Below are positions 19,443-31,093 of a stretch of DNA of 64,000 nucleotides, piece after piece (position 1 is the stretch's first letter; the number at the start of each line of letters is the position of its first letter). The DNA comes from Cycas panzhihuaensis. Lineage: Eukaryota > Cycadophyta. The stretch spans positions 239,947,741 to 240,011,740 of the forward strand of contig CM041465.1 in assembly GCA_023213395.1 (NCBI GenBank). Direction: 5' to 3'. Both the position numbers and the translations under genes were made by a program. A model generated the notes under the pieces. It saw nothing but the letters and a program-made list of their open reading frames with translations, did no database searches and had not been told where the DNA came from.

Positions 19443-20082
19443 TAGTAGTGTATGAGATATGTATATGATTCTGACAGGGGAAAGCACGGGCCTCTAGGGG
19501 GTCATATATAGACTCATATGATTGTACCCCCCTTACAAGGACACCAGCTTCCCATATGTATGATGTAACATATGATTTTTATGTATATATATATATGGGG
19601 TAATTAGAACCCCATTTTGATATAAGATGCTGTGTATATCATGTGTTGTAGATAGCATGTATATTTTGTTTTGTATGTTGTAAATATTTTTTTGTATGAT
19701 GTCCGTATTTCCTTCCATGTATGGCTATATGTCCAACAGAAGCACATACATCCACCGTGAGTAGAGGTGATAGAGAGGTGTGAGGTTAGAAATAGAGTGA
19801 CATGCATGTCCACGGAGGAGCATATCAGAATATGCAAAGGAAACAGCAGGCAAGAGAAAAGAGTAACGGTACTCCAAGGCATCATCCTAATTGGGGGATG
19901 CCCAAATAGGAAGGCAAAATTTCTCAAGAGGATATGGGAACACGGGTTACGCGGGGGGAACCAGGAAGAAAAGAGAGGAGCCATCTCAAATTGCCATTCT
20001 ACCCATGGTTAGGAGAAATGGGAACAACTTAAGATGGTAGTTTAGGCTCATTTCAGAGCATGGCGAAGGGATTGCCAAAAGA
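19443..20082. other. Convergent spacer between PMD gene end and pol end (copy A)
   Basis: AT-rich, with TATATATATATA near 19590 and a run conserved with copies B and C (a direct GGGGGTCATATATA stretch near 19497). It separates the plus-strand PMD stop from the minus-strand pol stop at 20083. No protein frame is recognised. Confidence 0.55.
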
Positions 20083-21290
20083 TCATGCGTAAAACTTCTT
20101 AAGGAATTTCCCATTAATAGCTTTCTCAAATTCAAGCCCTTCTAGGGTGGCTAGCCTATAAGGCACCATTACCAAGGGTCTTGATAATGATGAAAGGGCC
20201 AACCCACCAGGGTTTGAATTTAGTCAAATGATCATGGAGATATTCAAGCTTAAGGACGTGGTCCCCAAGAAACAAAAGACAAGAACGAAGATGTTTATCA
20301 TAGGTCCTTTGTGAGAGAGCTTTGAATGCTAGGTTAGCCTAATAAGCGGCTAAGCGTCTCTCATCCAAAGCCTCAAGGTCTAGAAGGCAAGCCTAACAGA
20401 TCGACTCTTCATCGATGAGACCACGAAGGGAGACTCGTAAAGAATGAATCTCCACCTCTAGCGAGAGTACCACCTCGGTACCGTAGACTAGGGAGAACAA
20501 GGTTATTCTTGTGGTGGAACAGATAGAGGTGTGGCAAGCTCACAAAGCGGAGGGCAACTGAAAGTGCCATTCTTTCTAGGACTGAGCAACGGTTTTCTTT
20601 AGGATATTGATGAGAGTCTTATTGAAAGACTCCACTTGGCCATTTGCCTAGGGGTAGTAAGGAGTAGAAGTTTTGTAAGATATCTTGAACTTCTTGTAAA
20701 GCTCATCCATCTCCATATTACAAAAAGGGGTTCCATTGTCAATGATTAGGACGTCCAGAATCCCAAAATGATAAATGATGTACTAGTAAATGAATATGGC
20801 TATCGTTTTACCAAGAGTAGTGAACAAGGGGATGGCCTCTACCCATTTGGTGAAATACTCTGTGGCAATCAAGATAAACTTATGTTGCGATGATGAAGGT
20901 GGAGAAATAGCCCCAATGAGGTCTAGTCTCCACTGAGCAAAAGGCCATGGAGAAACAATAGGGTGAAGGGCCTCGGAAGGCACATGGGAGATATTGGCGT
21001 ATTCCTGATATCGTCGACATCTCAGAGCAAAGGCGTGGGCATCCTTAAAAAGGGACGGCCAGAAATAACCCATGCGAAGGATCCTCTAAGCCATAGACTG
21101 GACCCCAAAGTGACCCCCATAAATACCATGGTGGCATTCGTGGAGTATTTAGTCAGCTTCGTCAGTAGTGATGCAGTGGAAGAGGATCCCATTGAAGGAC
21201 CTCTTGTACAATACTTCACCTACGAGGAAGTATTGCCAAGCAGAAGTCCAAATGCAAGATCTAACTTTACTATTAGCATCGGGACGGTAT
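20083..21290 (-). pseudogene. Integrase of copy A
   Basis: The frame at 20783-21073 holds RCRRYQEYANISH (end of the zinc-binding region), LDLIGAISP (first catalytic Asp), then ATEYFTKWVEAIPL. Downstream, IIDNGTPF (second Asp) and ANGQVESFN (Glu) follow after stops. The C-terminal GPF domain ends in NGKFLK-like residues with a TGA at 20083. All three catalytic residues are readable, unlike copy B. Stops at Trp and Gln positions disable it. Confidence 0.85.
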
Positions 21291-21292
21291 TG

Positions 21293-22630
21293 CTATTGTG
21301 TGAGATACCACACTATATCACCATACCACTCATTGTCGATGAGTGGATGAGGAGAGATGTCCTGAATTATCAAGATAGACTCATCAGGGAGAGAATTGTT
21401 GGCAGGGGCATCAAAGGAGTTAGGAATAAGGGCATCTGCAAGCTGCTCGGCCACTACCATTCCCTTCTTTGATTTCTGGTTAACGATATGAAGATCGAAT
21501 TCTTGAAGCAGGACAGCCCAACGACCAACCCTACCCATCAAATCTAAATGAGAGAGCAAGTATTGCAAGGGATCAGATTGGACGATCACCTTGGTGTTGT
21601 TGCCAAGCAAGTAGTGTCTGAACTTCTTAGTCGCATGGACCAAGGAGAGACACTCCTTCTTGGTAGGGGAATAGTTAAGTTCAGCAGCCACAAGGGTGTG
21701 ACTGATGAAATAAATAGCTCTCTCAGTTCTTGAGTCATCCTCCTGAGCTAACATAGCGTCCAAGGATTCATCAGTCACCGAGGTGTACAGGATGAAGGGC
21801 CTATCGAATTGAGGAGCCAGCATAGGAGTGGAAGTAGGGGCTTCCTTGAGTCCTTTGAAGGCCTTTTGGGTCTTGTCAGACCAGGCAAAAGGAGCTCCCT
21901 TCTTTAATAGGTTCATAAGGGGTTTAACGCTTACAATGAAGTCTGCTAAGAAGTGCCTAAGAAAACTAAGCCTACCTAGGAATGACTTAATCTGTCGTTG
22001 GGTTCTAGGAGGAAACATGTCAAGGATTGCCCTAACCTTATCATGATCAATCTGAATTCCTTGTCTGGACACAAGAAACCTAAGGAGTTTGCCTGAGGTA
22101 ACGACAAACATGCATTTGAGCGAATTTAAACTGACATGATACTCGTGGCATCGTGAAAAGATAGCTTGTAAGTCGAAGGGATGATGGGCCCTGACACGGG
22201 AGAGGCCTATCATATCATCCATGAAGACCTCGAATGTGTTATCAATGAGGTCATGAAAGATGAAATGCATGGCTCTCTTGTAAGTAGCACCTGCATTTTT
22301 AAGGCCAAAGGGCATCACCTTATAGGCAAAGGTACCCCATCGTGTAGCGACGGCTATCTTGTGGTGGTCTTCAGGAGAGATCTAAATTTGGTTATAGCTG
22401 GAGAAGCCATCCATTAAGGACATGACTTCGAATCCAGCGGTACGATCAATAATTTGATCGATAAAGGGGAGCGAGAAGTTGTCCTTAGGACAATCATTGT
22501 TAATGTCATGGAAATTGACACATATACGAATTACCCCATTCTTTTTAGCAACGGGGATGATATTGGAGACCCACTTAGGGTAGCCAATGGAAGTAATAAG
22601 CCCAGTGTCTAAAAGCTTCTCAACCTCCAT
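21293..22630 (-). pseudogene. Reverse transcriptase and degenerate RNase H of copy A
   Basis: The N-terminal part (22382-22630) has LLDTGLI, WVSNIIPVAKKNG and PFIDQIIDRTAGFEVMSLMDG, then a TAG replaces a Gln codon near 22380. The 341-codon frame to 21293 has MMPFGLKNAGATYKRAM, VFMDDMIGLS (catalytic YxDD box, here FMDD), then connection and RNase H. RNase H reads FILYTSVTDESLDAML: the position of the first catalytic Asp is Ser. Other motifs are TKKECLSLVHATKKFRHYLL and IVQSDPLQYLL. One stop aside, this is the best preserved pol of the family. Confidence 0.9.
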
Positions 22631-24240
22631 CTTGATGGTGGCTGAGAGCTTCAGGTGAAGGGGATGCTACTTCTGTCGCACAAGGTGGGTGCCAGGGATG
22701 GTGGTGAGATTATGGGTGACAATGGAGGGATCAATTCCCTTCATGTCAGCATAATCCCATGCGAAAACATCCTGAAACTCCTAGAGCAAAAGGGAGTACT
22801 CCCTTACTTCATCAGGAGAACATTCCATCCCAACCTTAATGACCTTGTCGGGGGCCAAGACTATGTCTTGGGTTGCCCCCATGCACATGGCATTACCCTC
22901 CTTGAAGTGGAGAGGGGCAAGGTCAATAGGAGGAGGTGGAATAGGAGACAAGATCAGATCAGCAAGTGTGGATCCAATCGCAAGGATCTTTTGGTGACCA
23001 AGCCTATGGTGGCCAGAAGGCAAGTTAGGCACGAAGCCTGCGAGGTGCTCGAGTAGGGCTTCATCATCCTCGAAGTAATCCTCCCCATGGATAACCTTAA
23101 TTTGAGTAGATGAAGTGCTAGAGGAGGTAGAGGCAGTGAGACCATGGTGGTTATTGGGCTGCCCCACTTCCTTGTGAGACTCTGAAGGAGAGTCGAAAAG
23201 AGGCTCCTTGGAAGGAGTGAAAGGCAGTTCTTCGAAACCATTACCGACGGGGGGTGATGAGGGAGAAGAACTGACGATGGACGAATCAACACGAGTGATG
23301 ACATGTGAGATGTAGGAGTGGCTAGTCTCAGAAAAAGGGGTTCTAGATGGAAATCTAGAATGAGATAGGTGCAGCCTACTGGTAAGAAGGAAGGAGACCG
23401 GGTGGAGATAATCCTCGTCTTCGTCGTACGACTCGTCATCACTAAACGAAGCAAGATACCCATAGCTCCCAATACCAATAGAAGCGAAACATGTGAGACT
23501 AGGGAAAGAAGATATGGGATCTTCTTCAGACGGATTAGGTATACCAATAGAGCAAGTCGAGGCATGCGTAGAAGGACCTTAGTTTGCCTGATTAGTAGAG
23601 CGAGTTTGTTTGGTAAGTGGGCATTCACGGGGAACCACTCTCATTTACCCATCATGGATAAATTTAAGTTGTCCCCAAAAAGTCAAATACACAGCTCCCA
23701 TTTGATCGAGCCATGGACGACCTAGAAGGAGGTTGTAGTCGACATCGACTTCAAGGACTTCAACATCGACAAGGATAGTCTTGCCCTCAAGGGTGAGCAG
23801 AATCGTGATAGATCCCAAAGGGGTCTTCTCACTACCGTCATAACCTTGGCATCACTATGGAACAGGTTCCAAGGCAGAAATACCAAGCTCTTGCATGACA
23901 CATAAGGGCATGGGATTCACAGAAGAACCATTGTCAACAACAGTCCTTCGAAGGGTACAATCAGGCATATTGATAGTAATAGTGAATGGGAAGTTCCACT
24001 GACATTCCCTTTCGCTTGCGAGAGGAAGGTCTTTAGGATTAAACGAAATAACGGGTTCGCGACTTTGGGTAATGCCCAAAGTGTGAACAGGCGTGTCATT
24101 CGATCCTAAAGCTTCCAAGAGGAGGGCTCACTACTTAGGATAACTCCTCAAAATGTCCATCAAGGATATTCCTACAGCAACGATATGAAGTTTGTCCACG
24201 ATGGAGAACGGCTTACCCTTCACGGTAGGCTGGGTAAGTG
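22631..24240 (-). pseudogene. Protease and protease-RT linker of copy A
   Basis: The retropepsin frame at 23855-24118 ends TVVDNGSSVNPMPLCVMQEL, where DNGS is the active-site loop (usual D-S/T-G-S). The downstream strand region (about 23650-23850) includes VDYNLLLG-like and WGQLKFIHDG. The linker to RT (about 22650-23640) is Ser/Pro-rich and acidic, split among frames (22781-23167, 22954-23628). It would cleave Gag-Pol. Confidence 0.8.
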
Positions 24241-26881
24241 CCCTTCAGAAATCGTAACGACCTAGGTGTACAGGAATAGCCTTAGGGAAGAGAGGTATTT
24301 TTGGAGGAGGGTTCTCTAGAAGAGGGTCAGAAGGAGTAGAAGAAGAAATGCATGTCGCCTCGCGCACCGAGACCGCTGCAGCATAAGACGGAGTCGCCTC
24401 AAGCAACTGGATCACCTTCTTCCCCTTATTCTGAGGCTGCGAAGGTGATGGGATACGATGACTAGGGGAATGAGAGGAAGAGGACGAATTCCTGGTACCC
24501 TTCCCTTTACCACAGGAAGGATGGGAATTAGGTGATCTTCCTCGGTTCTGATTATTCTTGGTTTGGGCATTGCGATCACATTCCCCATATTTAGGGAACA
24601 GATCCTTGTGAACTGGTTGGTCTAAATTAGGCCTTGAGGCCCGTTTAGAGGAAGAGTCACGTCGAGGGGCATCCTTAAGATGCTAGGCCCTGCAACGCGA
24701 GTCATTGTGGAAGCACTCCCCATGAATGGAGCACCACTTCTTCTCAAGCGGGGCCCAACTTCTCGCCGAGAGGACCGGCATTTCCATTCCTGGGGAGGGT
24801 AGCTTGAGTTGTTTATTGGACTTGTTTGTTGGATGTTGGGGATGAAGGGACTTGGAGCTTAAGCTCCTTCATCATACGCTCGAACGAGCGTATGGCAGAT
24901 GTGAGAGGATCCAAGGTCCTCTCAGTCGGGTGAGAAGAAGACCTAGCAGGTCGTGAAGGTTTGGTATCTTTGGTTGAAGGTGGTGCCTTACGTCATTATA
25001 AGGGCTTAAAAGGTTTCTTGAGTCTAGCTTGGATCTGAATAGCCTCCAACGCTAAGCACTTAGTGATCGCGAAGTCGTATGTGGTCGCCCCCATTTTAAG
25101 GACTTCCACATGCACTTCGGGACGAAGTGCATCAACGAAGAGATCTCTCTTCAACTCCTTGGGCAATGTTACCTTAGTGGAGTGAAGCAAGTCATGGAAT
25201 CACCTCACAAAGTCACGATTCATCTCATTATGACCTTGTTTGAGCGATAAGAGAGATTTCATTCCGCTCTCAAATGGATGGGCTACATCAAAATAGTTGA
25301 TGAACTCATCCACCAATTGCTAGAATGAATAGATGGAGTGGGCAGGGAGACGGTAAAACCATTTAATAGCATCAACCTACAAGGATCGTGGAAATAATAT
25401 CATTAAAATATGGTCATATGCCCAGTAGTCTATACACGCCATAGAGAAACTACGCACGTGTTCAGCTGGGTCTTGTGACGAAGTTTCGTCAAATCTAGGA
25501 ACTTCAGGAGGATGAGGCGACAAATTGGTTCTTAATGCCTCAACAGATAAAGGTGTCAATCTATAGTCCATGAAGGTATGTGCCCTTGCCTGGGCCATAG
25601 GATCAATGAATGACATAGCAAGTAGTGAACAAGGAGCGAACGGGGGTGGCACACCCATCCCTCCTTGAGGAAATGCCCTCACGAGGGACTTGAGGATAAG
25701 TGCCTTGGAAGGGAGTTGGATTCCCTTGTGAAGGCATAGCAAAAGGGATTGCGCTAGATGATGGAAAAGACAGATGTGGAACTAGGTTTTACCTATATGG
25801 CCCACCCGTAGGTGGGGCAACCCCGTATGGGTGTAGCAGATCCACTCCATAAGTTGGGAGGTGGCTTCCCCTACCTTGCCCCCAAGGTTGAGAAGTATAC
25901 CCTGGCGGGATGTAAAAGGAAGCCCTAACAGATTGATTTTGAGGGTGTGTGGGAGTGGGTCCCACATGACTAATGGCTAGAGGGTTAGTAGGACTGGCAG
26001 GTCTACTAGGGAAAGTATATGCCACATTGAGAGACGACACGTTGGTTTGGCTAGGGAAGGGTATGCTAACCTTCAACTAAGGGAAAGACATACCTCAGGA
26101 AGATCTTGAAACACTAGGACCTTGGTGCGGGACAGAAGGTGCGACATGTGTCCCCACAACAGGAATAGGAAAGGAGTGGGACATATGCATAGGTATGAAG
26201 GGGTTGGCTATTATAGGAAGAGTAGATGCAGATGAGGAAAGCAGGGGAGGAGCGGAAGAAGAAGAGGCCCCTCCACGAAAAGCATCCTCAAACCATCTAG
26301 GACATGGCTAGAAATGAGCAACACGATGGCACTTGTTAAAGGCTTCAACCACATCAGCTGGAGGGGTGTCTACATGCTCGTAAGAGGTAGATGGGACCTC
26401 AAACGAAGTAGATCCCTCAGGATGTTCCTTGTAAGAGTCACCAACCGAGTGGTAAATCTCAAGAGGAAAAGATCCTTCTACCACATGGGTAGAGGGATGG
26501 ATGTCAAGCGGGTGATGTTGGTCACCCGGGTAGTAAATAGGATCATCACCCTCTTAGGTGGATCTAGGAATAGAAGAAGGAAATTCATGGGTTTCCAAAG
26601 TTGAGGTGTGATAGGCCCAATCCGAAGCGTATCCCTCCATAGTTAAATCAGAATTTGACAAAAGAAGAGGATGATACTCGGGGTCTTCTAACAATGGAGG
26701 TAGACCATATAAGCGATGGGAGAAGCATCACATGTAAGGTCAACCAACACTATTAGGAAAAGAAAGGGGCAATAAAGGCATATGCATTGGGGGATGCCCA
26801 ACGAAGCAAACGAAGTAGGAGAAAACCACAAAGAGGTAGCAAAACCAATGGAAGAGAGCGAAAACTAGCTCCCCACCGGCG
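24241..26881 (-). pseudogene. Gag of copy A
   Basis: From high to low: an N-terminal segment (about 26870-26000) with LPPLLEDPE and EGSFPLEIYH; a Pro/Ser/Gly-rich part (25789-26076); and the capsid-like domain with PEVPRFDETSSQDPAEHVRS, then CIDYWAYDHILM (25377-25742). LPKELKRDLFVDALRPEVHVE follows at 24996-25190. A zinc-knuckle region lies near 24650-24760, as in copy B. Stops and frameshifts split it. Domain order matches Tat-like Gag with an extended N-terminal region. Confidence 0.8.
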
Positions 26882-26899
26882 CCTCAAAGATGGTCGCCA
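26882..26899 (-). other. Primer-binding site of copy A
   Basis: The minus strand next to the 5' LTR reads TGGCGACCATCTTTGAGG, one base from the LTR end. The first ten bases match the sites of B and D (TGGCGACCATACTGGGGA), but the rest differ. A TGGCGAC start is typical of Tat-like plant elements; the tRNA is not assigned. Confidence 0.65.
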
Positions 26900-26900
26900 G

Positions 26901-29623
26901 TGGAAGTGCGTCTATGGGATAGCTACCTAACTGAGTAAGAATAGTAAGGGCAGTTGATGGCACAATTGAGAAAAGACCTACAAGTAGGGCAAATATCACG
27001 CAGGGTGCCCCGTGCACCAGAGCGCGAGTTCGGGACCTGTAAATGGAATCTAGCTACCTTGAAGTGATTCCCCACTTTGAACAAGAGGAGAAGAGGTATA
27101 GGGCTAGCCTGGGTTGAACTAAGGGAAGGATCCTCCCACCCTTGGATGGCCAGAAGGGAAAGGAGAGGACCCTTCAAGGGTTTCCCTATAGCAGAGGGAA
27201 AACAAGGAAAAGGTAGGCAAGCGAATGGCCTACAAATAAGATCTCCTCGCTATCCGGGTCAAGCGTAAAACTGAGAGAACACAAAGGAAATAACCAAGGG
27301 GAAGAGGTTATGATGTGTATAAGCAAACTAACCAAGCAAAGAAACTTGATGAAGCGAGAGGGAAGTTTGCAAGGCAAATAGAGGAAAAGATGAAAGGGGA
27401 GGACCTCCTAGGACCTTTTCCTATGACAAATATAATGCAAGAAATAAGGTAAACAAAATATAAACCAAAATGGGGGTTGATTTCCCTTTCTCTTCCCAAT
27501 GAGCTAATTACTATTACACAAAGAACTCAAAAGAAAAGGGTGATGGGGCAGAGCAAAAGTGTGTACTCGGAATAGAGGCGCGACGAAGCGACGACGTTCC
27601 CATGAGGTACTCAAAGTTGCTCCATAAGGCATGGAAGATGTGAAGGGTTGTGGTAGACTAGGATGTGGGGCTTCCTTACCTTCCCCAAAGCGGTACTAAA
27701 GTACCAAGAAAGGAAAAGAAAGGAACAAAATGCTATCAACGAATGAAATACTAAAGTAAAATATAAGCGGAAACACTTAGCCATAAAAGAGGAAAAGAAA
27801 CGGATCCTTTGCATCCTTCACGTACCTGCAAGTGCATGAGAGTATCCCCCTTTCTGGAGAAAGGGTGCTAGCATACAATAGAAAATCCTAACAATATATG
27901 TATATATGAGACAAACATAAACTTAAATACATACACGTTAGTATTCAATATTACGATGATAAACTGTAGCGGAAAATAACCAAAGTAAATGACGAGTGAA
28001 CTGGTAAGCCTCGGAGTGGCCCACCTCCCGCAAGAAACAAACCCTACCTTCCCTCAAGAAGCCACGAGATAGTGAGGGTAAGGCTATTCGAGAAGGCTAG
28101 AAATAGAGGCAACAAGGGGCAAAAGGGAGCCCAAAAGGATCTACAACAAGCCGGGCACTATGGGAAGCAAACCGGGTTGCCGGGGAAGAAGTTGGGCAAG
28201 GGACAAGTAGCTGGGGCTTATGCAAGTTGCCCAGATCAAGGTGCAACTCAAACCAAAGGTCGCAACACGTGACAAAGATCGATTGTAGTGGCTAAAAATA
28301 GCCTAACAAACCCCTTGTTTCACCGCCAAGAGTAGCACGGGGCAAAAGGGAAGGTTTGGGGGGTAAAGAGCCTCTTGAGGAGCGTGGAAGGTGGTGCAGA
28401 ATCCACCCAGCTTTCACCCAAACCCTATGTAACCCCTCTTTGCCACTGTCTTGGGCAAGAAATATAGGAGGGGAGGCCCTAATGGCAGAAAAAAATAGCC
28501 CCAAGTAAGATAAAATAACCTTCAAAGAGCAAACCAAAAAGAACTAGGGATGACATGTAAAACAAGGCATAAATTGGACAAGAAAGCAACTTAAACCAAT
28601 AAATACCTGAGGAAGAGAGAGGAGGCTTTTGCCTCAGTCAAGGGCTACTGAAAGAAGGCTGAGAAATCTGCCAAAGAGCTATGGAACAACAGGTTTGGAA
28701 CCCCTGCTAATGAGTTTGAAGGAAACACCTACACTTTGAAGATGCTTAATGGCTGCCTGAGCAAGGAAATGCTGAGATCTCTCCAAAGAGGCCCTCTACA
28801 AGGCATGTGAAGGGATAGGGAGATGTCCTATCTATACCAAAGGAGAGCTGGGCACTGGAGGAGAGGTGCGTGTCCCAGAATAAAGAGTGGAGCAAAGAGG
28901 GAATAGTAGAGCACATGGTATTTTTCCTTGAGAAGCATTCAAAAAATGAGCAAAAGATCCTAAAAATGACTTAAAGAGGATTTAAATACCCAGCCTAAAC
29001 CCTAAACGAGCGATTAGGGTGCAGTTGGTAGTGAGTCAAGTGACGAAACACGTGGCAGTTTTGTAATAAATACGAAATTGCCATGGCAGATTTTTAAAAA
29101 ATAATCTGAGACAGTCGCCCCACCGCACTGTAAAATTTACGGCGGTATCGCGAATTTCACTACAAAGACGACCGTAACCAAATCGCCTGCATAACTAGCC
29201 TGGGCTATGGGCTAATGACTAAGGAGGCTGATGGGGGGCTGAGACACCTACCCAAGGGTAGATAATCCAACAAACGAGTCAAAAAGAGAAAAAATAGGAC
29301 TCAAGAGATGTGACAAGTCAACCAAACAACAACGGGTCATCGCACGGGTAGGGGTAACGTGAGCCAAATGGGTCTCGAGGTGAGTAGGGCAGAATGAGGG
29401 AAGTGGAATGGCCATCGAGGTGCCACACTCGCTAGGAATGTGCCCCTGCTATAATCGTCATAGGCTGAATAAGTGTAGATAATGACAAGATCATCTACGA
29501 GATCACAATATGCAAACATGCAAGCATACACTCATCTCAAAAGAAAGCAATGATAAGGTGAGAAGCATACCTACACTTACCTGAGTCGACCACTCCATAT
29601 CCATTCCCAGAAGCTGGGAAATA
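26901..29623 (-). repeat. 5' LTR of copy A
   Basis: It starts TGGAAGTGCGTC and ends GGGAAATA, where the final CA has become TA by one transition. The end is fixed by the GCCTA duplication that follows. It carries the TATTTAAAT box (28980-28988) and the U3 palindrome zone near 29125-29165. Confidence 0.92.
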
Positions 29624-31074
29624 GCCTAGTAATCAGTGTATTCCATAGAAAAACTATGCACATATTCTGCTGGGTCTTGCGAAGAAGTTCTGTCAAATCT
29701 AGGGACTTTGGAAGGATGAGGCGACAGATTAGTTCTTAATACCTCAATAAATAGAGGTGTTGATCTATAGTCCATGAAGGGAAGTGCCCTTGCCTGGACC
29801 ATAGGATCAACGAATGAGGTAGTGCGTAGCGAGCAAGGAATGGATGGGGGTGGCAAATCCATCCCTCCTTGAGGAAATACCCCTTGCTAGAAGGGGGCTT
29901 GAGGATAAGTGTCGTGAAAAGGAGTTAGGTTCCCTTGCGAAGATATGACAAAAGGAACTGTGCTAGATGGCAGAAAAGAAGGGTGCAGAATCAGGTTTTG
30001 CCCATATGGGCCACCTATAGGTGGGGCAATCCCATATGGGTGTAGCGGGTTCACCCCATAAGTTGGGAAGTGGTTCCCTTTACCCTGCTCCCAAGGTTGA
30101 GAAGTGTAACCTAGGGGGACGTAAAAGGAAGGACCAACAGGTTGGATTTAGGAATATGTGGGAGCGGGTCCCACATGACTAGTGGCTGAGGACTTAGTAT
30201 GACCGATAGCACTACTAGAGAAAGTATGCACCACATTAGGGGATGGCACATTAGTTTGGCTAGGAAAGGGTATGTTCACCTTCAACTAAGGGAAGGACAT
30301 AGCACGGAAAGATGCAGAAGCACCAGGACCATAACGAGGGATAGAAGGTGCAACATGCATTCTTGAAACAGTAATAGGGATGGAACGAGGCGAATGTGTA
30401 GGCATGAAAGGATTAGTTATTACAGGAGGAGTAGATGAGGATGAAGAAAGTGAGGGAGGGGTAGACGAGGAAGAGGCTCCCACATAGAAAGCATCTTTAA
30501 ACCATCTAGGAAGTGGTTGAAAACGAGCAGCATGATAGCACTTGTTAAAAGCTTCAACCACGTCGGCGAGAGGCGTACGTACATGATCATAAGAAATAGA
30601 TGGGACCTCAAACAAAGTAGATCCCTTGGGATGTTCCTCATAAGAATCACCAACTAAGTGGTAAATCTCAAGAGGAAAGGATCCTTCTACCGCATGAGTC
30701 GATCGAGTGATGTTCATTACCCGGGTAGTAAAAAGGATCATCACCCTCTTGGGTGGATCCCATAATAGAAGAGGGAAACTCATGAGTTCCTGAGGCTAAG
30801 GTGTGGTAGGCCCAACCGGAAGGGTATCCTTCCATGGTTAAATCGGAATCCAATGATGGAGAGAATGATACCAGGATCTTCTAACAATGGGGGTAAGCCG
30901 CGTAAATGATGAGAAAAGCGTTGTATATAAAGCCAACCGCCACTGTAGGAGAAAGAAAGGGCGACAAAGAGCGCACATTGGGGGCTGCCCAATGAAGGAA
31001 ATGAAGTGGGATGAACCACAAACAAGTAGCAACACCAACAGAAAAGAGCAGAGACTACCTCCCTTACTGGAAGA
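29624..31074 (-). pseudogene. Gag N-terminal part of copy B, right of the inserted copy A
   Basis: It begins with the second GCCTA duplicate. Frames: 29626-29862 (DPAEYVHSFSMEYTDY, start of the capsid-like domain); 30286-30783 (165 codons, FPLEIYHLVGDSYEEHPKGS then ADVVEAFNKCYHAARF and a Ser/Pro-rich stretch); 30780-31025 (ALSFSYSGGWLYIQRFSHHL and LPPLLEDPG). It joins 12784 once copy A is removed. Confidence 0.82.
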
Positions 31075-31092
31075 TCCCCAGTATGGTCGCCA
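31075..31092 (-). other. Primer-binding site of copy B
   Basis: The minus strand reads TGGCGACCATACTGGGGA, one base from the LTR. The same 18 bases with one change are found in copy D (51269-51286). Confidence 0.75.
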
Positions 31093-31093
31093 T

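Larger units (their letters stand above)
12785..29623 (-). mobile_element. Copy A: full-length Tat-like Ty3/Gypsy element, innermost, best preserved pol
   Basis: A is flanked by a perfect 5-bp duplication (gccta). LTRs are 12785-15515 (2731 bp) and 26901-29623 (2723 bp), total 16839 bp. It contains every part of the family plan, including the opposite-strand PMD gene and aRNH. My hand count over the first 173 bp of the two LTRs gives 17 differences, 16 of them transitions. It is younger than B, since it lies inside B. The 341-codon RT-RNase H frame at 21293-22318 is the longest intact coding stretch of the family here. Confidence 0.93.

Noticed and set aside
26901-31093. A solo or tandem LTR arrangement (LTR, gag piece, LTR)
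   Set aside because: The gccta duplication at 12780-12784 and 29624-29628 shows that the first LTR belongs to copy A and the gag piece plus second LTR to copy B.
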